Positions 34,451-44,017 of a DNA stretch of 64,000 nucleotides are shown one piece after another. Both the position numbers and the translations under genes were made by a program. Numbering within the stretch: position 1 is the first letter of the stretch; each line of letters begins with the position of its first letter. Origin of the DNA: Butyrivibrio sp. NC2002 (lineage in GTDB: Bacteria; Bacillota; Clostridia; Lachnospirales; Lachnospiraceae); contig NZ_JNKZ01000011.1 in assembly GCF_000702265.1 (NCBI RefSeq), positions 62,001 to 126,000 on the forward strand, read 5' to 3'. The notes beneath the pieces are model-generated. The model searched no databases, was not told the DNA's origin, and saw only the letters and a list, made by a program, of their open reading frames with translations.

Positions 34451-35557
34451 CTACTCAAGGTTAAACTGTATTGTTTCTCCTCCGAGATCTCCTATAAGAC
34501 CCAGGCTGTCAATGCTCTTAACCTTTGCAGCATCCATCTGCTTTACAAGTACCATGCTCACCTTGTCACCGGCTTTTATCGTTCCCTTAAAGGTACTCAG
34601 ATCATTGTCAAGCCATGTAACATTTGTATATCCTACATTCTTGCCGTTTAAAACAACCTGGAAATGAGGATTTCCTTTCTCCATATCAACACTCATATCA
34701 GAGCCGCTCGTATTTGATATCCTGAAGTTCAGAATAAGAAGCTTTCTTCCGGCTTCCGCATTTATAACAAATACATCATCGTCATCAGGATATGAACCTG
34801 CAACGCTGTAACCGGAATATGTAAGGAATATTCCCTTGGAAAGCTCCTGTCTCATGCCATCAACAGTTTTATCTGTGCTCTGGGCAAGCTCCTCCTGAGA
34901 AGAATCTTCCCGCAAAGGCTCTTCCTTATCTTCTGAAGGGTTATCGCCATCCTCAGACTCATCCGCCTTTTTGTTGTCTTCGGCCTTTGTTTCCTCTTTG
35001 GCAGTTTCACTATCTTCTGTTTTTTCTTCGTCGTCTGTTTTTTCAGTATCAGACGCTGCCACTTCTCCCTGTTTTAATTCATCCTCATATTCATCAAGCA
35101 GCTTTGAAATATCATCTTCATCTTCGCCATCTGATGAAACATCAACCTTTACCTGATCATCGGATTTTTCCTCTGATGAAGAATCCGTTTTGCTCTCATC
35201 CGTGGTCTGTGGCTTTTCTGTATCAGTCTCATCCAGCTTTGCGACATCTTCTGTTTCTTCTGATCCATCTGTTTCAGGATTAAGCTCTGCATTTTCAACA
35301 GCCTCCTGATTAAGCGCATCTCTCTCAGCTTTTCGCTTCTCTCTCTCTTCTTTTTCTATCTGTTTTTGAAGCTCAAGCGCACTTATAGACGATAGCCTTT
35401 CAACCCCGTTATTTGAATACTTCATAAGAAGGCTCACAGCATACTGTACAGTCTGATCATACTGTTCATCTGTCATTTCCGGAAAAGACGAGCAGCCTGT
35501 AAGAAGCAGTGCAGCTGTTAAACTTATGAAAAGTGCCCTCACACTCTTGTTCTTCAT
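34451..35557 (-). CDS. Lipoprotein with acidic linker and C-terminal Ig-like domain
   Basis: A 368-residue predicted lipoprotein with lipobox LLTGC at Cys22. Residues ~70-230 are strongly acidic and low complexity (Glu, Asp, Ser, Lys). The last ~120 residues form a beta-rich domain (ITLTYSGYS-like start, KLLILNFRISNTSGSDMSV) resembling DUF4352/DUF5067 immunoglobulin-like domains of surface lipoproteins. Function unknown. It starts 18 bp after the histidine kinase gene, so it is probably the third gene of that operon and could be a cell-surface sensor or an effector. Confidence 0.75.
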   Translation of the reverse strand: MKNKSVRALFISLTAALLLTGCSSFPEMTDEQYDQTVQYAVSLLMKYSNNGVERLSSISALELQKQIEKEEREKRKAERDALNQEAVENAELNPETDGSEETEDVAKLDETDTEKPQTTDESKTDSSSEEKSDDQVKVDVSSDGEDEDDISKLLDEYEDELKQGEVAASDTEKTDDEEKTEDSETAKEETKAEDNKKADESEDGDNPSEDKEEPLREDSSQEELAQSTDKTVDGMRQELSKGIFLTYSGYSVAGSYPDDDDVFVINAEAGRKLLILNFRISNTSGSDMSVDMEKGNPHFQVVLNGKNVGYTNVTWLDNDLSTFKGTIKAGDKVSMVLVKQMDAAKVKSIDSLGLIGDLGGETIQFNLE

Positions 35558-35575
35558 AAATGCCTCCTCGCAGAA

Positions 35576-37099
35576 TCACCTGGTTTCAAGATCAAACCAG
35601 AATTCCACACCATTATCATAGTTCCTTACACCATATTCCTGGTGCATGGATTCCATAATCGCTTTTACGATTGAAAGTCCGACTCCGCTTCCACCGTAAG
35701 CTCTGGTTCTTGCCTTATCGACCTTATAAAACTTCTCCCAGATATGGTCTATACTATCTTCAGGTATCGGGTCTCCGGTATTAAATACCGATACTCTTAC
35801 TCTGTCTTCGAGCTTTTCAAGCTTTATTTCTATGATGTTATCCCCGCCAATATGGTTTAATGCGTTGCTGAAGTAATTCATAAGAACTTCTTCTGTCTTA
35901 AATTCATCCGCCCAAACATATATTGGTCCGTAGTCTGCCATCTGGACTGTGGCATTTTTCTCCTTCGTTAATATTTCGGATGATTTCACATAATTCTTTA
36001 TAGTTGCTGTTATGTCAAATCTCTCCATATTAACAACATCATTGCCAAACTCAAGCTGATTGAGTGTAAGAAGCTTTTTAACAAGAGTATCCATCTTGGA
36101 AGCTTCATCCCTTATTACCTCGCAGTAAAAGTCCATGCTGTCGGGATCATCACTGATTCCCTCCTGAAGGCCTTCCGCATATCCCTGAATAAGCGCTATA
36201 GGAGTTTTAAGCTCATGCGAAACATTTGACAAAAACTCCCTTCGCATTTCATCAATTTCTTCTTTTCTTGCAATATCCTGCTTCAGCTCTATGTTTGCTG
36301 ATTTTAATTCTTTAATGGTAGTTTCCAGCGTCTCAGAGAGTTCGTTTATATTATCGCCCAGGATATCCACTTCATTTTTGTTTTTATTCTTAGACTTGTA
36401 CTTGGCTTCGAAGTTAAGATTTTTCATCTCACTCAAAATATCAGTAAGCTCAAGTATAGGTCTTGTAACTCTGTTACTTAAATACAAAATGCATACAGAT
36501 CCGATGATAATGGCAATTAAACCTACGGTTGTCATAAATCTGTTTGATATGCCAACACTCTCTCTTATTCCCGCAAGCGCACTTCTAACCATTACGATAT
36601 ATCCGGAATCGATGACACCCCAGATTTCCAGATATTCAGTGTTCATTCTCATATCTGTCTCTATCTGAATGGTGTAATCATCGGTTTTTTCAATTATTTT
36701 CCTGCCGCTTACAACCGGCGCCATTATATCTTCGCCGATCAGATTATCCCACAAAATATGGGCCATATATTCGGCATCACTTGATGAAGATTTGATCATC
36801 TGTGAATCCGCATCAAGTACGATAAGTTCTATTCCATACGTATCGCAGATGCTCTGAAGCTCTATGTCGTAATCTTCGGTCTGGAAGCTTCCGTCTGAGG
36901 ACGCATCATTTATGCTGTCAAAAGCGCTTTTTACCACATTTGTCTGATGCGATATATAAACCCGCTCCAAAAAAGCCTGATTGATTATTATGCAAAAGGC
37001 AATCATGCCTGCCATTACCAGTAAAAACAGAATATTGAATTCTGTTCTCAGAGAAAGCTTTACTTTCTTTTCATTTTTATTTTTACTTCCAAAAGCCAT
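35576..37099 (-). CDS. Membrane sensor histidine kinase
   Basis: A 507-residue kinase: TM1 at about 22-43, extracytoplasmic sensing region, TM2 at about 188-208, HAMP (NRVTRPILELTDILSEMKNL), coiled linker, HisKA with phospho-acceptor in FLSNVSHELKTPIALIQGYA, and HATPase_c with N box VLMNYFSNALNHI and G2 YGGSGVGLSIVKAIM. It starts 3 bp after the response regulator's stop codon. Signal unknown; cell-envelope stress is a reasonable guess from the family. Confidence 0.95.
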   Translation of the reverse strand: MAFGSKNKNEKKVKLSLRTEFNILFLLVMAGMIAFCIIINQAFLERVYISHQTNVVKSAFDSINDASSDGSFQTEDYDIELQSICDTYGIELIVLDADSQMIKSSSSDAEYMAHILWDNLIGEDIMAPVVSGRKIIEKTDDYTIQIETDMRMNTEYLEIWGVIDSGYIVMVRSALAGIRESVGISNRFMTTVGLIAIIIGSVCILYLSNRVTRPILELTDILSEMKNLNFEAKYKSKNKNKNEVDILGDNINELSETLETTIKELKSANIELKQDIARKEEIDEMRREFLSNVSHELKTPIALIQGYAEGLQEGISDDPDSMDFYCEVIRDEASKMDTLVKKLLTLNQLEFGNDVVNMERFDITATIKNYVKSSEILTKEKNATVQMADYGPIYVWADEFKTEEVLMNYFSNALNHIGGDNIIEIKLEKLEDRVRVSVFNTGDPIPEDSIDHIWEKFYKVDKARTRAYGGSGVGLSIVKAIMESMHQEYGVRNYDNGVEFWFDLETR

Positions 37100-37102
37100 C
37101 TG

Positions 37103-37780
37103 TTAAACCTCGAATTTGTATCCCATTCCCCAGATAGTTTTTATCAGCTCTCCCTTTTCTCCCATCTTTCCGCGAAGCTTCTTTACATGAGTATCGATTG
37201 TTCTCGCATCTCCGAAATAATCATAATTCCATACGTTGTTCAGAATTTTTTCTCTTGAAAGTGCTATTCCCTTGTTTTCTATAAAATATGACAAAAGCTC
37301 AAATTCCTTGAAGCTAAGTTCTATCTCTTTTCCATCGATCGTAACATTGTGTGCAGCTTTGTTGATAACAATTCCGCCTGCTTCAACAATGTCTTCGCTT
37401 GTCACCTGTGATGTACGCCTAAGTATCGCATCAACCCTTGCTACGAGGATCTTGGGACTAAACGGCTTTGCTATATATTCATCTACGCCCAGCTCAAATC
37501 CCTGAAGCTCATCTCTTTCTTCTGTTTTAGCTGTAAGCATGATGATCGGAACCTTTGAATAAGCTCTTATTTCCTTGCAAACCTGCCACCCGTCCATCTT
37601 AGGCATCATAACATCGAGAATAATAAGTGCTATATCATTGTCAGCAAAAAAGATATCCAAAGCTTTTTGTCCATCCTCTGCCTCTACTACTTCAAAATTA
37701 TTTTTTACAAGGAAGTCCCTGACGAGCTTCCTCATTCTGGCCTCATCATCTACAACCAGTATTTTAAGCTTTGTATCCAT
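37103..37780 (-). CDS. OmpR/PhoB-family response regulator
   Basis: A 225-residue regulator with receiver domain (acidic pair at 11-12, phospho-acceptor Asp56 in IILDVMMPKMDGW, Thr/Lys in IIMLTAKTEERDE) and a C-terminal winged helix (KEFELLSYFIENKGIALSRE, ARTIDTHVKKLRGKMG). It precedes its cognate kinase by 3 bp. GGGAG precedes the ATG, and the upstream membrane-protein gene ends 7 bp before it. Confidence 0.96.
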   Translation of the reverse strand: MDTKLKILVVDDEARMRKLVRDFLVKNNFEVVEAEDGQKALDIFFADNDIALIILDVMMPKMDGWQVCKEIRAYSKVPIIMLTAKTEERDELQGFELGVDEYIAKPFSPKILVARVDAILRRTSQVTSEDIVEAGGIVINKAAHNVTIDGKEIELSFKEFELLSYFIENKGIALSREKILNNVWNYDYFGDARTIDTHVKKLRGKMGEKGELIKTIWGMGYKFEV

Positions 37781-37786
37781 ATTAAC

Positions 37787-38536
37787 TCACTCTCCCTGAT
37801 AATAATCGGTCGTATCTTCTATCTTTAATTCTCTTTCCTTTTCACGTACGGCCTTTTCTCTCTCCTGCAAAGACTGCTCCCAATCAGCATATCTGTTTGT
37901 AACATTCTGCTTGTAATTAACAATATTATCCGTTTCTGCGTGTAATGCAACATAAAACATCGCACCAACCAAAAAAACAAGCACAATATTCATCGCAACA
38001 AGCAGGATCATTGTAACTTTAATATCCCTTTTTTTCTTTACCGGTGTCGTAATTCTGAGCTTGGGATGATATTCATCAGGCAGCGCAGCATTAGTAATCT
38101 TGGTACTTACTTCTATGGGTGTGAGTTCATCCTCACTTACTCCTGCTTCGATCAGGTTGTCCCTTAGAAGTGACAGATATGTCCATCCGATCGGTGTAGC
38201 AAAAATCTTATTGGATATCGCCTTTTCATATACTTCCTGGAGATCAGAAACTTTAGTTGATCTGACTTTCTGACCCAGTATCTTTATTTTCCTTGCATCA
38301 AGTCTTGCCTTATCGGCATCTTCCATGGACAAAAACAAAAATCCCTCAACCGTAAGGTCCTTAGGATCTATCCCGTGACCTATGGTCTTGTTTTCTTCAG
38401 GCTCTTTGCCTTTTCCCTCTTCCGGCTTTTTATCGTTTTCATCTTCTTTTACATTTTCTGCCGGTTCAGGCTCTTTTTGCTTTTGCTCATTTTCATCCGG
38501 CTGTTCAATTTCAGAACTGTTTACTTCATCTGCCAT
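37787..38536 (-). CDS. Single-pass membrane protein of unknown function
   Basis: A 249-residue protein with an acidic, Pro/Glu/Lys-rich N-terminus (1-60), a cytoplasmic helical domain (about 65-160, ending near TPIEVSTKITNAALP), one membrane helix (about 174-198, ILLVAMNIVLVFLVGAMFYV) and a charged C-terminal coiled coil (SLQEREKAVREKERELK). I do not recognise the family. ATG 38536 has GGAG 6 bases upstream and lies inside the last codons of glgX, so the two are probably translationally coupled; it is followed closely by the two-component system. Confidence 0.65.
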   Translation of the reverse strand: MADEVNSSEIEQPDENEQKQKEPEPAENVKEDENDKKPEEGKGKEPEENKTIGHGIDPKDLTVEGFLFLSMEDADKARLDARKIKILGQKVRSTKVSDLQEVYEKAISNKIFATPIGWTYLSLLRDNLIEAGVSEDELTPIEVSTKITNAALPDEYHPKLRITTPVKKKRDIKVTMILLVAMNIVLVFLVGAMFYVALHAETDNIVNYKQNVTNRYADWEQSLQEREKAVREKERELKIEDTTDYYQGE

Positions 38537-40697
38537 AACCTTCTCCATAAGCTGCTATAAATACGCTTACACTTCTGGCCTTTAATCTCCAGTTTGGAAC
38601 CGATAAAGGCTTTGGTCTGTTATTAAAATATCTCTTGTCTTCTGCAGCAGTATCGACAACCAGTGCCCAATATGCCCCATCCGGTGGATTAGGAAGTGTG
38701 ATCTGAACATCTTCCCAATATACATTTATGGACATAAGCACTACATCATCATGGCCTTTTTTCCTGACATATCCCGCATAAACAACGCTGATAACCTTAG
38801 TATTATCATTTATATCCTTGTTGTAAGGATTGTCAGAAAAAACAGAAATATTCGGAAATCCCGACATAGCAGGCTTTAAATCCTTCCTGATAGCAGGATG
38901 TTTTCTTCTGAACTGGATCATGTCTCTGTAAAAGTCAAAATACTGTTTGTGCTCATTAAGCCTGTTCCAGTCAAGCCATGAAACCTCGTTATCCTGACAA
39001 TATGCGTTATTATTGCCAAACTGTGTATTAGCAAATTCATCTCCCGCAAGTATCATCGGAGTTCCTCTGCTGCACATTAAAACAGTGATGGCATTTCTCA
39101 TCATCTTAAATCTAAGAGACATTATCTCAGGATTATCGGTCTCTCCCTCGCATCCACAGTTCCAGCTTCTGTTGTCATCAGCGCCGTCCGTGTTGTTCCA
39201 TCCATTAGCCTCGTTATGCTTTTCATTGTATGAAAACATATCGTATAGGGTAAAGCCGTCATGACATGTAATAAAGTTGATAGAGGAATCATATCCCGCA
39301 TATCCCCATCCATACATATCAATAGAGCCGGTGATACGTCTCACCGCATCGGGCGCTGCCCAATAATCTCCCTTGAGGAAAGACCTGATGCTGTCTCTGT
39401 ATTTTCCGTTCCACTCAGCCCATCTTCCCCATGAAGGGAAGCTTCCTACCTGATACATTCCACCTGCATCCCAGGCTTCTGCTATCAGTTTGACATCTCC
39501 AAGTATCGGATCAAAAGCAAGTCTCTGAAGAAGCGGAGGCTGATCCATAGGAGCGCCATCCTGGTTTCTTCCAAGGATGCTTGCAAGATCGAATCTGAAT
39601 CCGTCAATCTTGTATTCCTCAACCCAGTAGTGAAGACATTCAACTATCATCTGCTGAACCATAGGATGGTTACAGTTAAGGGTATTTCCGCATCCGCTGA
39701 AATTGTAATAATCCCCATCCGGAGTCAGCATATAATATATATTATTATCAAAACCTTTAAAGGAAATAAAAGGACCGTTTTTATTTCCCTCTGCAGTATG
39801 ATTAAATACTACATCAAGAATAACTTCTATTCCGTTTTCCTTAAGAAGTTTTATCATCTCCTTGAGTTCGAAGCCCTCATGATTATATTCTTCCGATGAA
39901 GCATAGCTTGTATTGGGGGCAAAAAAGCTTACTGTATTGTATCCCCAATAATCCAGAAGAGTTCTGCCGTTTACTACTCTCTTATCTCTTGTTTCATCAA
40001 ATTCAAATATAGGCATGAGCTCAACTGCAGTTACGCCAAGGCGTTTTAAATACTCAACCTTTTCCATTATTCCGGCAAAAGAGCCCCTGCACTTAACGCC
40101 GGAAGACTCATGCATGGAAAAGCCTCTAACATGCATTTCGTATATTATAGAGTCGCTCATAGGTGTCTTAAGCCAGGTCGTCTTACCCCAGTCAAAATCC
40201 GAGCGCACAACTCTTGCCCTGTAAGCTCCCTCGATATTTCTTGTTTCGCCCCATACTCTCTGCCCTGCAACAGCCTTCGCATAAGGATCAAGGAGTACAT
40301 GGTTATAATCAAACAACAGACCCTTCTGCTCATCCCATGGACCATCTATACGATAGCCATATTCCAGATTTTCAATCTTAAGGCCAAAAACAAGCATGGA
40401 ATGAACCTTTCCTATGCGATAGCTCTCCGGAAAGGTAATAGATGCAAAGGGCTTATTGTCTCCTCTGTGATACAAAAGCAGAGTAACCTTGGTTGCACCG
40501 TTGGAATAAACCGTAAAATTAACTCCGTCAGTAAGTGCAGTTGCCCCATTCATGTCATAAAGTCCCGGACGAACTCGGAAGCCATTAATCGTATCGGCAG
40601 CCACCATCTGGCGCTTATCTTCAACTCTTCGCATCTCCTTGTTCCAGGAATTTACATTTATTATTCCCTTAGGTCTTTGCCTTTTGAATTCAGCCAT
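38526..40697 (-). CDS. glgX: GH13 glycogen/alpha-glucan debranching enzyme (GlgX/isoamylase type)
   Basis: Hydrolyses alpha-1,6 branches of glycogen-like glucans. CBM48 occupies about residues 40-150 (NFTVYSNGATKVTLLLYHRG), then the GH13 barrel: region I DVVFNH (295-300), region II GFRFDLAS with nucleophile Asp370, region III LIAEAWD with acid/base Glu407, and region IV FITCHDGFTL. 723 residues is normal. No signal peptide, so it acts on cytoplasmic glycogen. No other glg gene is adjacent. Confidence 0.93.
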   Translation of the reverse strand: MAEFKRQRPKGIINVNSWNKEMRRVEDKRQMVAADTINGFRVRPGLYDMNGATALTDGVNFTVYSNGATKVTLLLYHRGDNKPFASITFPESYRIGKVHSMLVFGLKIENLEYGYRIDGPWDEQKGLLFDYNHVLLDPYAKAVAGQRVWGETRNIEGAYRARVVRSDFDWGKTTWLKTPMSDSIIYEMHVRGFSMHESSGVKCRGSFAGIMEKVEYLKRLGVTAVELMPIFEFDETRDKRVVNGRTLLDYWGYNTVSFFAPNTSYASSEEYNHEGFELKEMIKLLKENGIEVILDVVFNHTAEGNKNGPFISFKGFDNNIYYMLTPDGDYYNFSGCGNTLNCNHPMVQQMIVECLHYWVEEYKIDGFRFDLASILGRNQDGAPMDQPPLLQRLAFDPILGDVKLIAEAWDAGGMYQVGSFPSWGRWAEWNGKYRDSIRSFLKGDYWAAPDAVRRITGSIDMYGWGYAGYDSSINFITCHDGFTLYDMFSYNEKHNEANGWNNTDGADDNRSWNCGCEGETDNPEIMSLRFKMMRNAITVLMCSRGTPMILAGDEFANTQFGNNNAYCQDNEVSWLDWNRLNEHKQYFDFYRDMIQFRRKHPAIRKDLKPAMSGFPNISVFSDNPYNKDINDNTKVISVVYAGYVRKKGHDDVVLMSINVYWEDVQITLPNPPDGAYWALVVDTAAEDKRYFNNRPKPLSVPNWRLKARSVSVFIAAYGEGYGR

Positions 40698-40936
40698 GAA
40701 TTTTCACCACTTATTTGTATTTGGTTTCAAGGTACCAAAAACATTTCCCCAACATAATCTTTGTCATAATATACTACTCTAATCATAACATAATTAAGGT
40801 GATTATAGCAATTTTATCGCAATAAATTATCGTTTTATTGATTATAAAAAGGAAGTACATCACAAAAAATGATGTACTCCCTTTACTATTTTACATATAA
40901 AACGGTATCAAGCCTTCAAATGGAGGTTACCTCTAT
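40698..40936. other. glgX-oadA intergenic region
   Basis: About 240 bp containing the oadA terminator (40844-40882). The remainder is AT-rich. A TATATT hexamer on the minus strand near 40770 may belong to a glgX promoter but has no good -35 partner. Confidence 0.4.
40840..40882 (-). terminator. Terminator of the decarboxylase operon
   Basis: Minus-strand hairpin with arms around AGTACATCA/TGATGTACT (40851-40862 and 40870-40881), 7-base loop, followed by TTTTTAT, about 55 bp past the oadA stop. Confidence 0.85.
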
Positions 40937-42337
40937 TTATGCAGGATATGCACCGTTCTTGGTATCTGCCTGTGTAAGGTCAACCTTCTCCTGCTGTGCA
41001 AGTCTGTACTTAAAGAAGTCAGTTGCAACCTGAGGGAACAATGCGTATGAGAGAACGTCCTCATCCTGCTGCTTCCACTGCTTGCAGTCCTCTTCGAACT
41101 TAGCAAGTCCGGGAGCGAGCTTATCTGCAGGTCTGCATGTGATAACCTCTCTGTCGCCGATGATCTTCTTCTGAACTTCAGGATTGAAAGGCTTAATTGT
41201 CTTACCATATTCACCTGCAAGAAGATCCTTTGTCTGGTCTGTAGCAACCTTGTAACGCTCGCCCATAAGAACGTTCATAACTGCCTGAGTACCAACAATC
41301 TGTGAAGAAGGTGTAACAAGCGGAGGCTCACCGAAGTCCTTACGAACCCGAGGGATCTCCTCAAGTACTGTATTGTACTTGTCACTTGCATTCTGCTCTT
41401 TCAGCTGACTAACCATGTTGGAAAGCATACCGCCGGGAACCTGATACATAAGAGTCTTGATGTTAACACCAAGAACCTTAGGGTCCATAAGTCCGCTAGC
41501 AAGGCACTCTTCTCTGTAAGGTCTGAAGTAATCAGCAACCTCAGCAAGAAGCTTCTGATCGAGACCTGTATCAAATTCCTGTCCCTTGAATGCCTCTACC
41601 ATAACTTCTGTAGCAGGCTGTGATGTACCAAGTGCAAAAGGTGAGATAGCGCAGTCGATGATATCAACGCCTGCTTCTGCAGCCTTAAGATATGTCATAC
41701 TTGCAACACCTGATGTGTAGTGAGTATGAAGATCGATAGGAAGGCTTGTAGCACTCTTTAATGCCTTTACGAGCTTCTCTGCCTCATAAGGAAGAAGAAG
41801 ACCTGCCATATCCTTGATACAGATTGAATCAGCGCCCATTGCCTCGATTTCTTTAGCGATGTTCATCCAGTACTCTTCTGTATAAGCATCACCAAGTGTA
41901 TAAGCAAGAGCTATCTGAGCGTGACCGCCCTCTTTCTTACAAGCCTTTACTGATGTTTCAAGGTTTCTAAGGTCGTTAAGGCAGTCAAAGATACGGATTA
42001 TATCAATACCGTTAGCGATTGACTTCTGAACGAAATATTCAACAACATCATCAGGATAGTGCTTGTATCCAAGGATGTTCTGTCCACGAAGAAGCATCTG
42101 CAGCTTTGTGTTCTTGAAGCCGTCTCTGAGCTTTCTAAGTCTCTCCCACGGATCTTCTTTAAGGAATCTCATGGAAGCATCAAATGTAGCACCACCCCAG
42201 CACTCTACTGAGTTATATCCGATCTTATCCATTGTGGGAATGATCGGGAGCATCAGTTCTGTAGGCATTCTTGTTGCGATCAGTGACTGATGTGCATCAC
42301 GCAGAACTGTCTCTGTAATTTTAATTGGCTTTGCCAT
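40937..42337 (-). CDS. oadA: Oxaloacetate decarboxylase alpha / pyruvate carboxylase subunit B-type carboxyltransferase
   Basis: Transfers the carboxyl group between oxaloacetate and carrier biotin. The 466-residue protein has the carboxyltransferase signature ITETVLRDAHQSLIATRM (6-23), DIIRIFDCLNDLRNL, KDMAGLLLP and the metal-binding THYTSG, plus a conserved C-terminal domain. It ends without a biotinyl domain; that is supplied by a separate gene 1.3 kb upstream. AAAGGAG precedes the ATG. It follows oadB after a 108-bp gap with a hairpin (GTTCCG/CGGAAC) that may tune expression. Confidence 0.9.
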   Translation of the reverse strand: MAKPIKITETVLRDAHQSLIATRMPTELMLPIIPTMDKIGYNSVECWGGATFDASMRFLKEDPWERLRKLRDGFKNTKLQMLLRGQNILGYKHYPDDVVEYFVQKSIANGIDIIRIFDCLNDLRNLETSVKACKKEGGHAQIALAYTLGDAYTEEYWMNIAKEIEAMGADSICIKDMAGLLLPYEAEKLVKALKSATSLPIDLHTHYTSGVASMTYLKAAEAGVDIIDCAISPFALGTSQPATEVMVEAFKGQEFDTGLDQKLLAEVADYFRPYREECLASGLMDPKVLGVNIKTLMYQVPGGMLSNMVSQLKEQNASDKYNTVLEEIPRVRKDFGEPPLVTPSSQIVGTQAVMNVLMGERYKVATDQTKDLLAGEYGKTIKPFNPEVQKKIIGDREVITCRPADKLAPGLAKFEEDCKQWKQQDEDVLSYALFPQVATDFFKYRLAQQEKVDLTQADTKNGAYPA

Positions 42338-42444
42338 AATTATTACTCCTTTACAATATTTTCATCACTTAGTTCCGATACCGAGCATAACGCTCTCACC
42401 GGAACAAAGTTCAATCACGGAAATCAGAGACTTCCAATTTCACT

Positions 42445-43596
42445 TTAGAATACTCCGAATACAGCCATGAATGTACCCGCAACGACTGCGGTACCAACAA
42501 CACCTGCAACGTTAGGTCCCATAGCATGCATCAAAAGGAAATTGCTGGGATCGTATTCTGCACCGACCTTCTGTGATACTCTCGCAGCCATAGGTACGGC
42601 AGATACACCTGCAGAACCGATAAGCGGATTAACCTTACCACCTGTGATAACGCACATAAGCTTACCGAACAGAGTTCCTGCTGCAGTTCCGATTACGAAA
42701 GCAATAAGTCCAAGTATAACGATCTTGATTGTTGTGATGTTAAGGAAAGCCTCAGCACTTGTTGTAGCACCAACTGATGTACCAAGCATGATAACTACGA
42801 TGTACATAAGTGCGTTAGATGCAGTCTCCTGAAGCTGACGAACAACTCCGGACTCTCTAAAGAGGTTACCAAGCATCAGCATACCGATAAGAGGAGCTGT
42901 TGTAGGAAGGATCATACTTACTACAATAGTAACTACTATCGGGAAAAGGATCTTCTCAAGCTTTGATACGGGGCGAAGCTGCTGCATACGGATCTTTCTT
43001 TCCTTATCTGTAGTAAGAAGCTTCATTACCGGGGGCTGAATGATCGGTACAAGTGACATGTACGAATAAGCAGCAACCGCGATAGGTCCGAGTATCGTAG
43101 TCTGATTAAGTTTTGTGGCAAGGAAGATGGATGTCGGTCCATCAGCACCACCGATGATTGAAATTGCTGCAGCCTGCTGATCATTGAATCCCATAGCGAT
43201 AGCCATGAAATATGCTGAAAAGATACCAAACTGTGCAGCTGCTCCCATAAGGAAGCTCTTAGGATTTGCAATAAGCGGTCCAAAGTCCGTCATTGCTCCT
43301 ACACCCATGAAGATAAGTGAAGGCATTATAGCCCACTCATCAAGCAGGTAGAAATAATAAAGCAGTCCGCCTACACCATTCGATGACTTATCTATGGACA
43401 ACATGATGTCCGGATAGATATTTACAAGCAACATACCGAAAGAGATAGGGACCAAAAGAAGTGGTTCGAAATCTTTGGCAATAGCCAGATACATGAATAC
43501 GAGTGCCACAACAACCATGATATAGTTACCCGGTGTCATTGTGGTAAATGCTGTCTGCTGCCAGAGATTCGATAATGTGTTTACTATGTAATCCAT
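42445..43596 (-). CDS. oadB: Na+-translocating decarboxylase beta subunit
   Basis: The membrane subunit that decarboxylates carboxybiotin and pumps Na+ outward. The 383-residue protein has about 9-11 helices and the family signatures GADGPTSIF (DGPTSIF carries a key Asp in helix IV), GVGAMTDFGPLIANP and NFLLMHAMGPNVAGVVGTAVVAG. OadB, MmdB and GcdB are not separable by sequence alone. GGAGG precedes the ATG. Part of the operon with the carrier and gamma subunits. Confidence 0.95.
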   Translation of the reverse strand: MDYIVNTLSNLWQQTAFTTMTPGNYIMVVVALVFMYLAIAKDFEPLLLVPISFGMLLVNIYPDIMLSIDKSSNGVGGLLYYFYLLDEWAIMPSLIFMGVGAMTDFGPLIANPKSFLMGAAAQFGIFSAYFMAIAMGFNDQQAAAISIIGGADGPTSIFLATKLNQTTILGPIAVAAYSYMSLVPIIQPPVMKLLTTDKERKIRMQQLRPVSKLEKILFPIVVTIVVSMILPTTAPLIGMLMLGNLFRESGVVRQLQETASNALMYIVVIMLGTSVGATTSAEAFLNITTIKIVILGLIAFVIGTAAGTLFGKLMCVITGGKVNPLIGSAGVSAVPMAARVSQKVGAEYDPSNFLLMHAMGPNVAGVVGTAVVAGTFMAVFGVF

Positions 43597-43628
43597 TTAA
43601 CGACCTCCGTCTAGTTAACTCCTATTCT

Positions 43629-43991
43629 TTAGTTCATTGTTGCAAGTACACCGCCGGCCTCAACTGAATCGCCTACAGCCACGTCGATACTTGCTACAGT
43701 TCCATCCTGAGGAGCAACCATAGGAATCTCCATCTTCATTGATTCCATAGTGACAACTGTGTCGCCCTTCTTAACAGCCTGGCCTACAGCAGCATCAATT
43801 CTAAGAACCTTACCTGCTGCACCAGCTGTAACCTTTACAGAGCCTGCGCCTGCACTTGCCTTCTTAGCAGGTGCTGCGGGAGCCTTGGGAGCTGCTGCTC
43901 TGGGAGCTGCTGCAGGAGCAACGCCGCCCTGTCCTTCTTCTACTGTTACATCATATACGTTTCCGTTAACGGTAATTGTATAATTTTTCAT
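43629..43991 (-). CDS. Biotin carrier protein of the decarboxylase
   Basis: A 120-residue protein with an N-terminal strand region (MKNYTITVNGNVYDVTVEEG), an Ala/Pro-rich flexible linker (about 30-50) and a C-terminal biotinyl domain with the target Lys in VTMESMKMEIP. Start at 43991 is chosen because AGGAGG lies 9 bases upstream. It is the mobile arm between the alpha-type subunits and OadB and the likely main client of BirA in this window. Confidence 0.95.
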   Translation of the reverse strand: MKNYTITVNGNVYDVTVEEGQGGVAPAAAPRAAAPKAPAAPAKKASAGAGSVKVTAGAAGKVLRIDAAVGQAVKKGDTVVTMESMKMEIPMVAPQDGTVASIDVAVGDSVEAGGVLATMN

Positions 43992-44017
43992 TATGAAAAT
44001 CCTCCTAAAAGTAAGCG

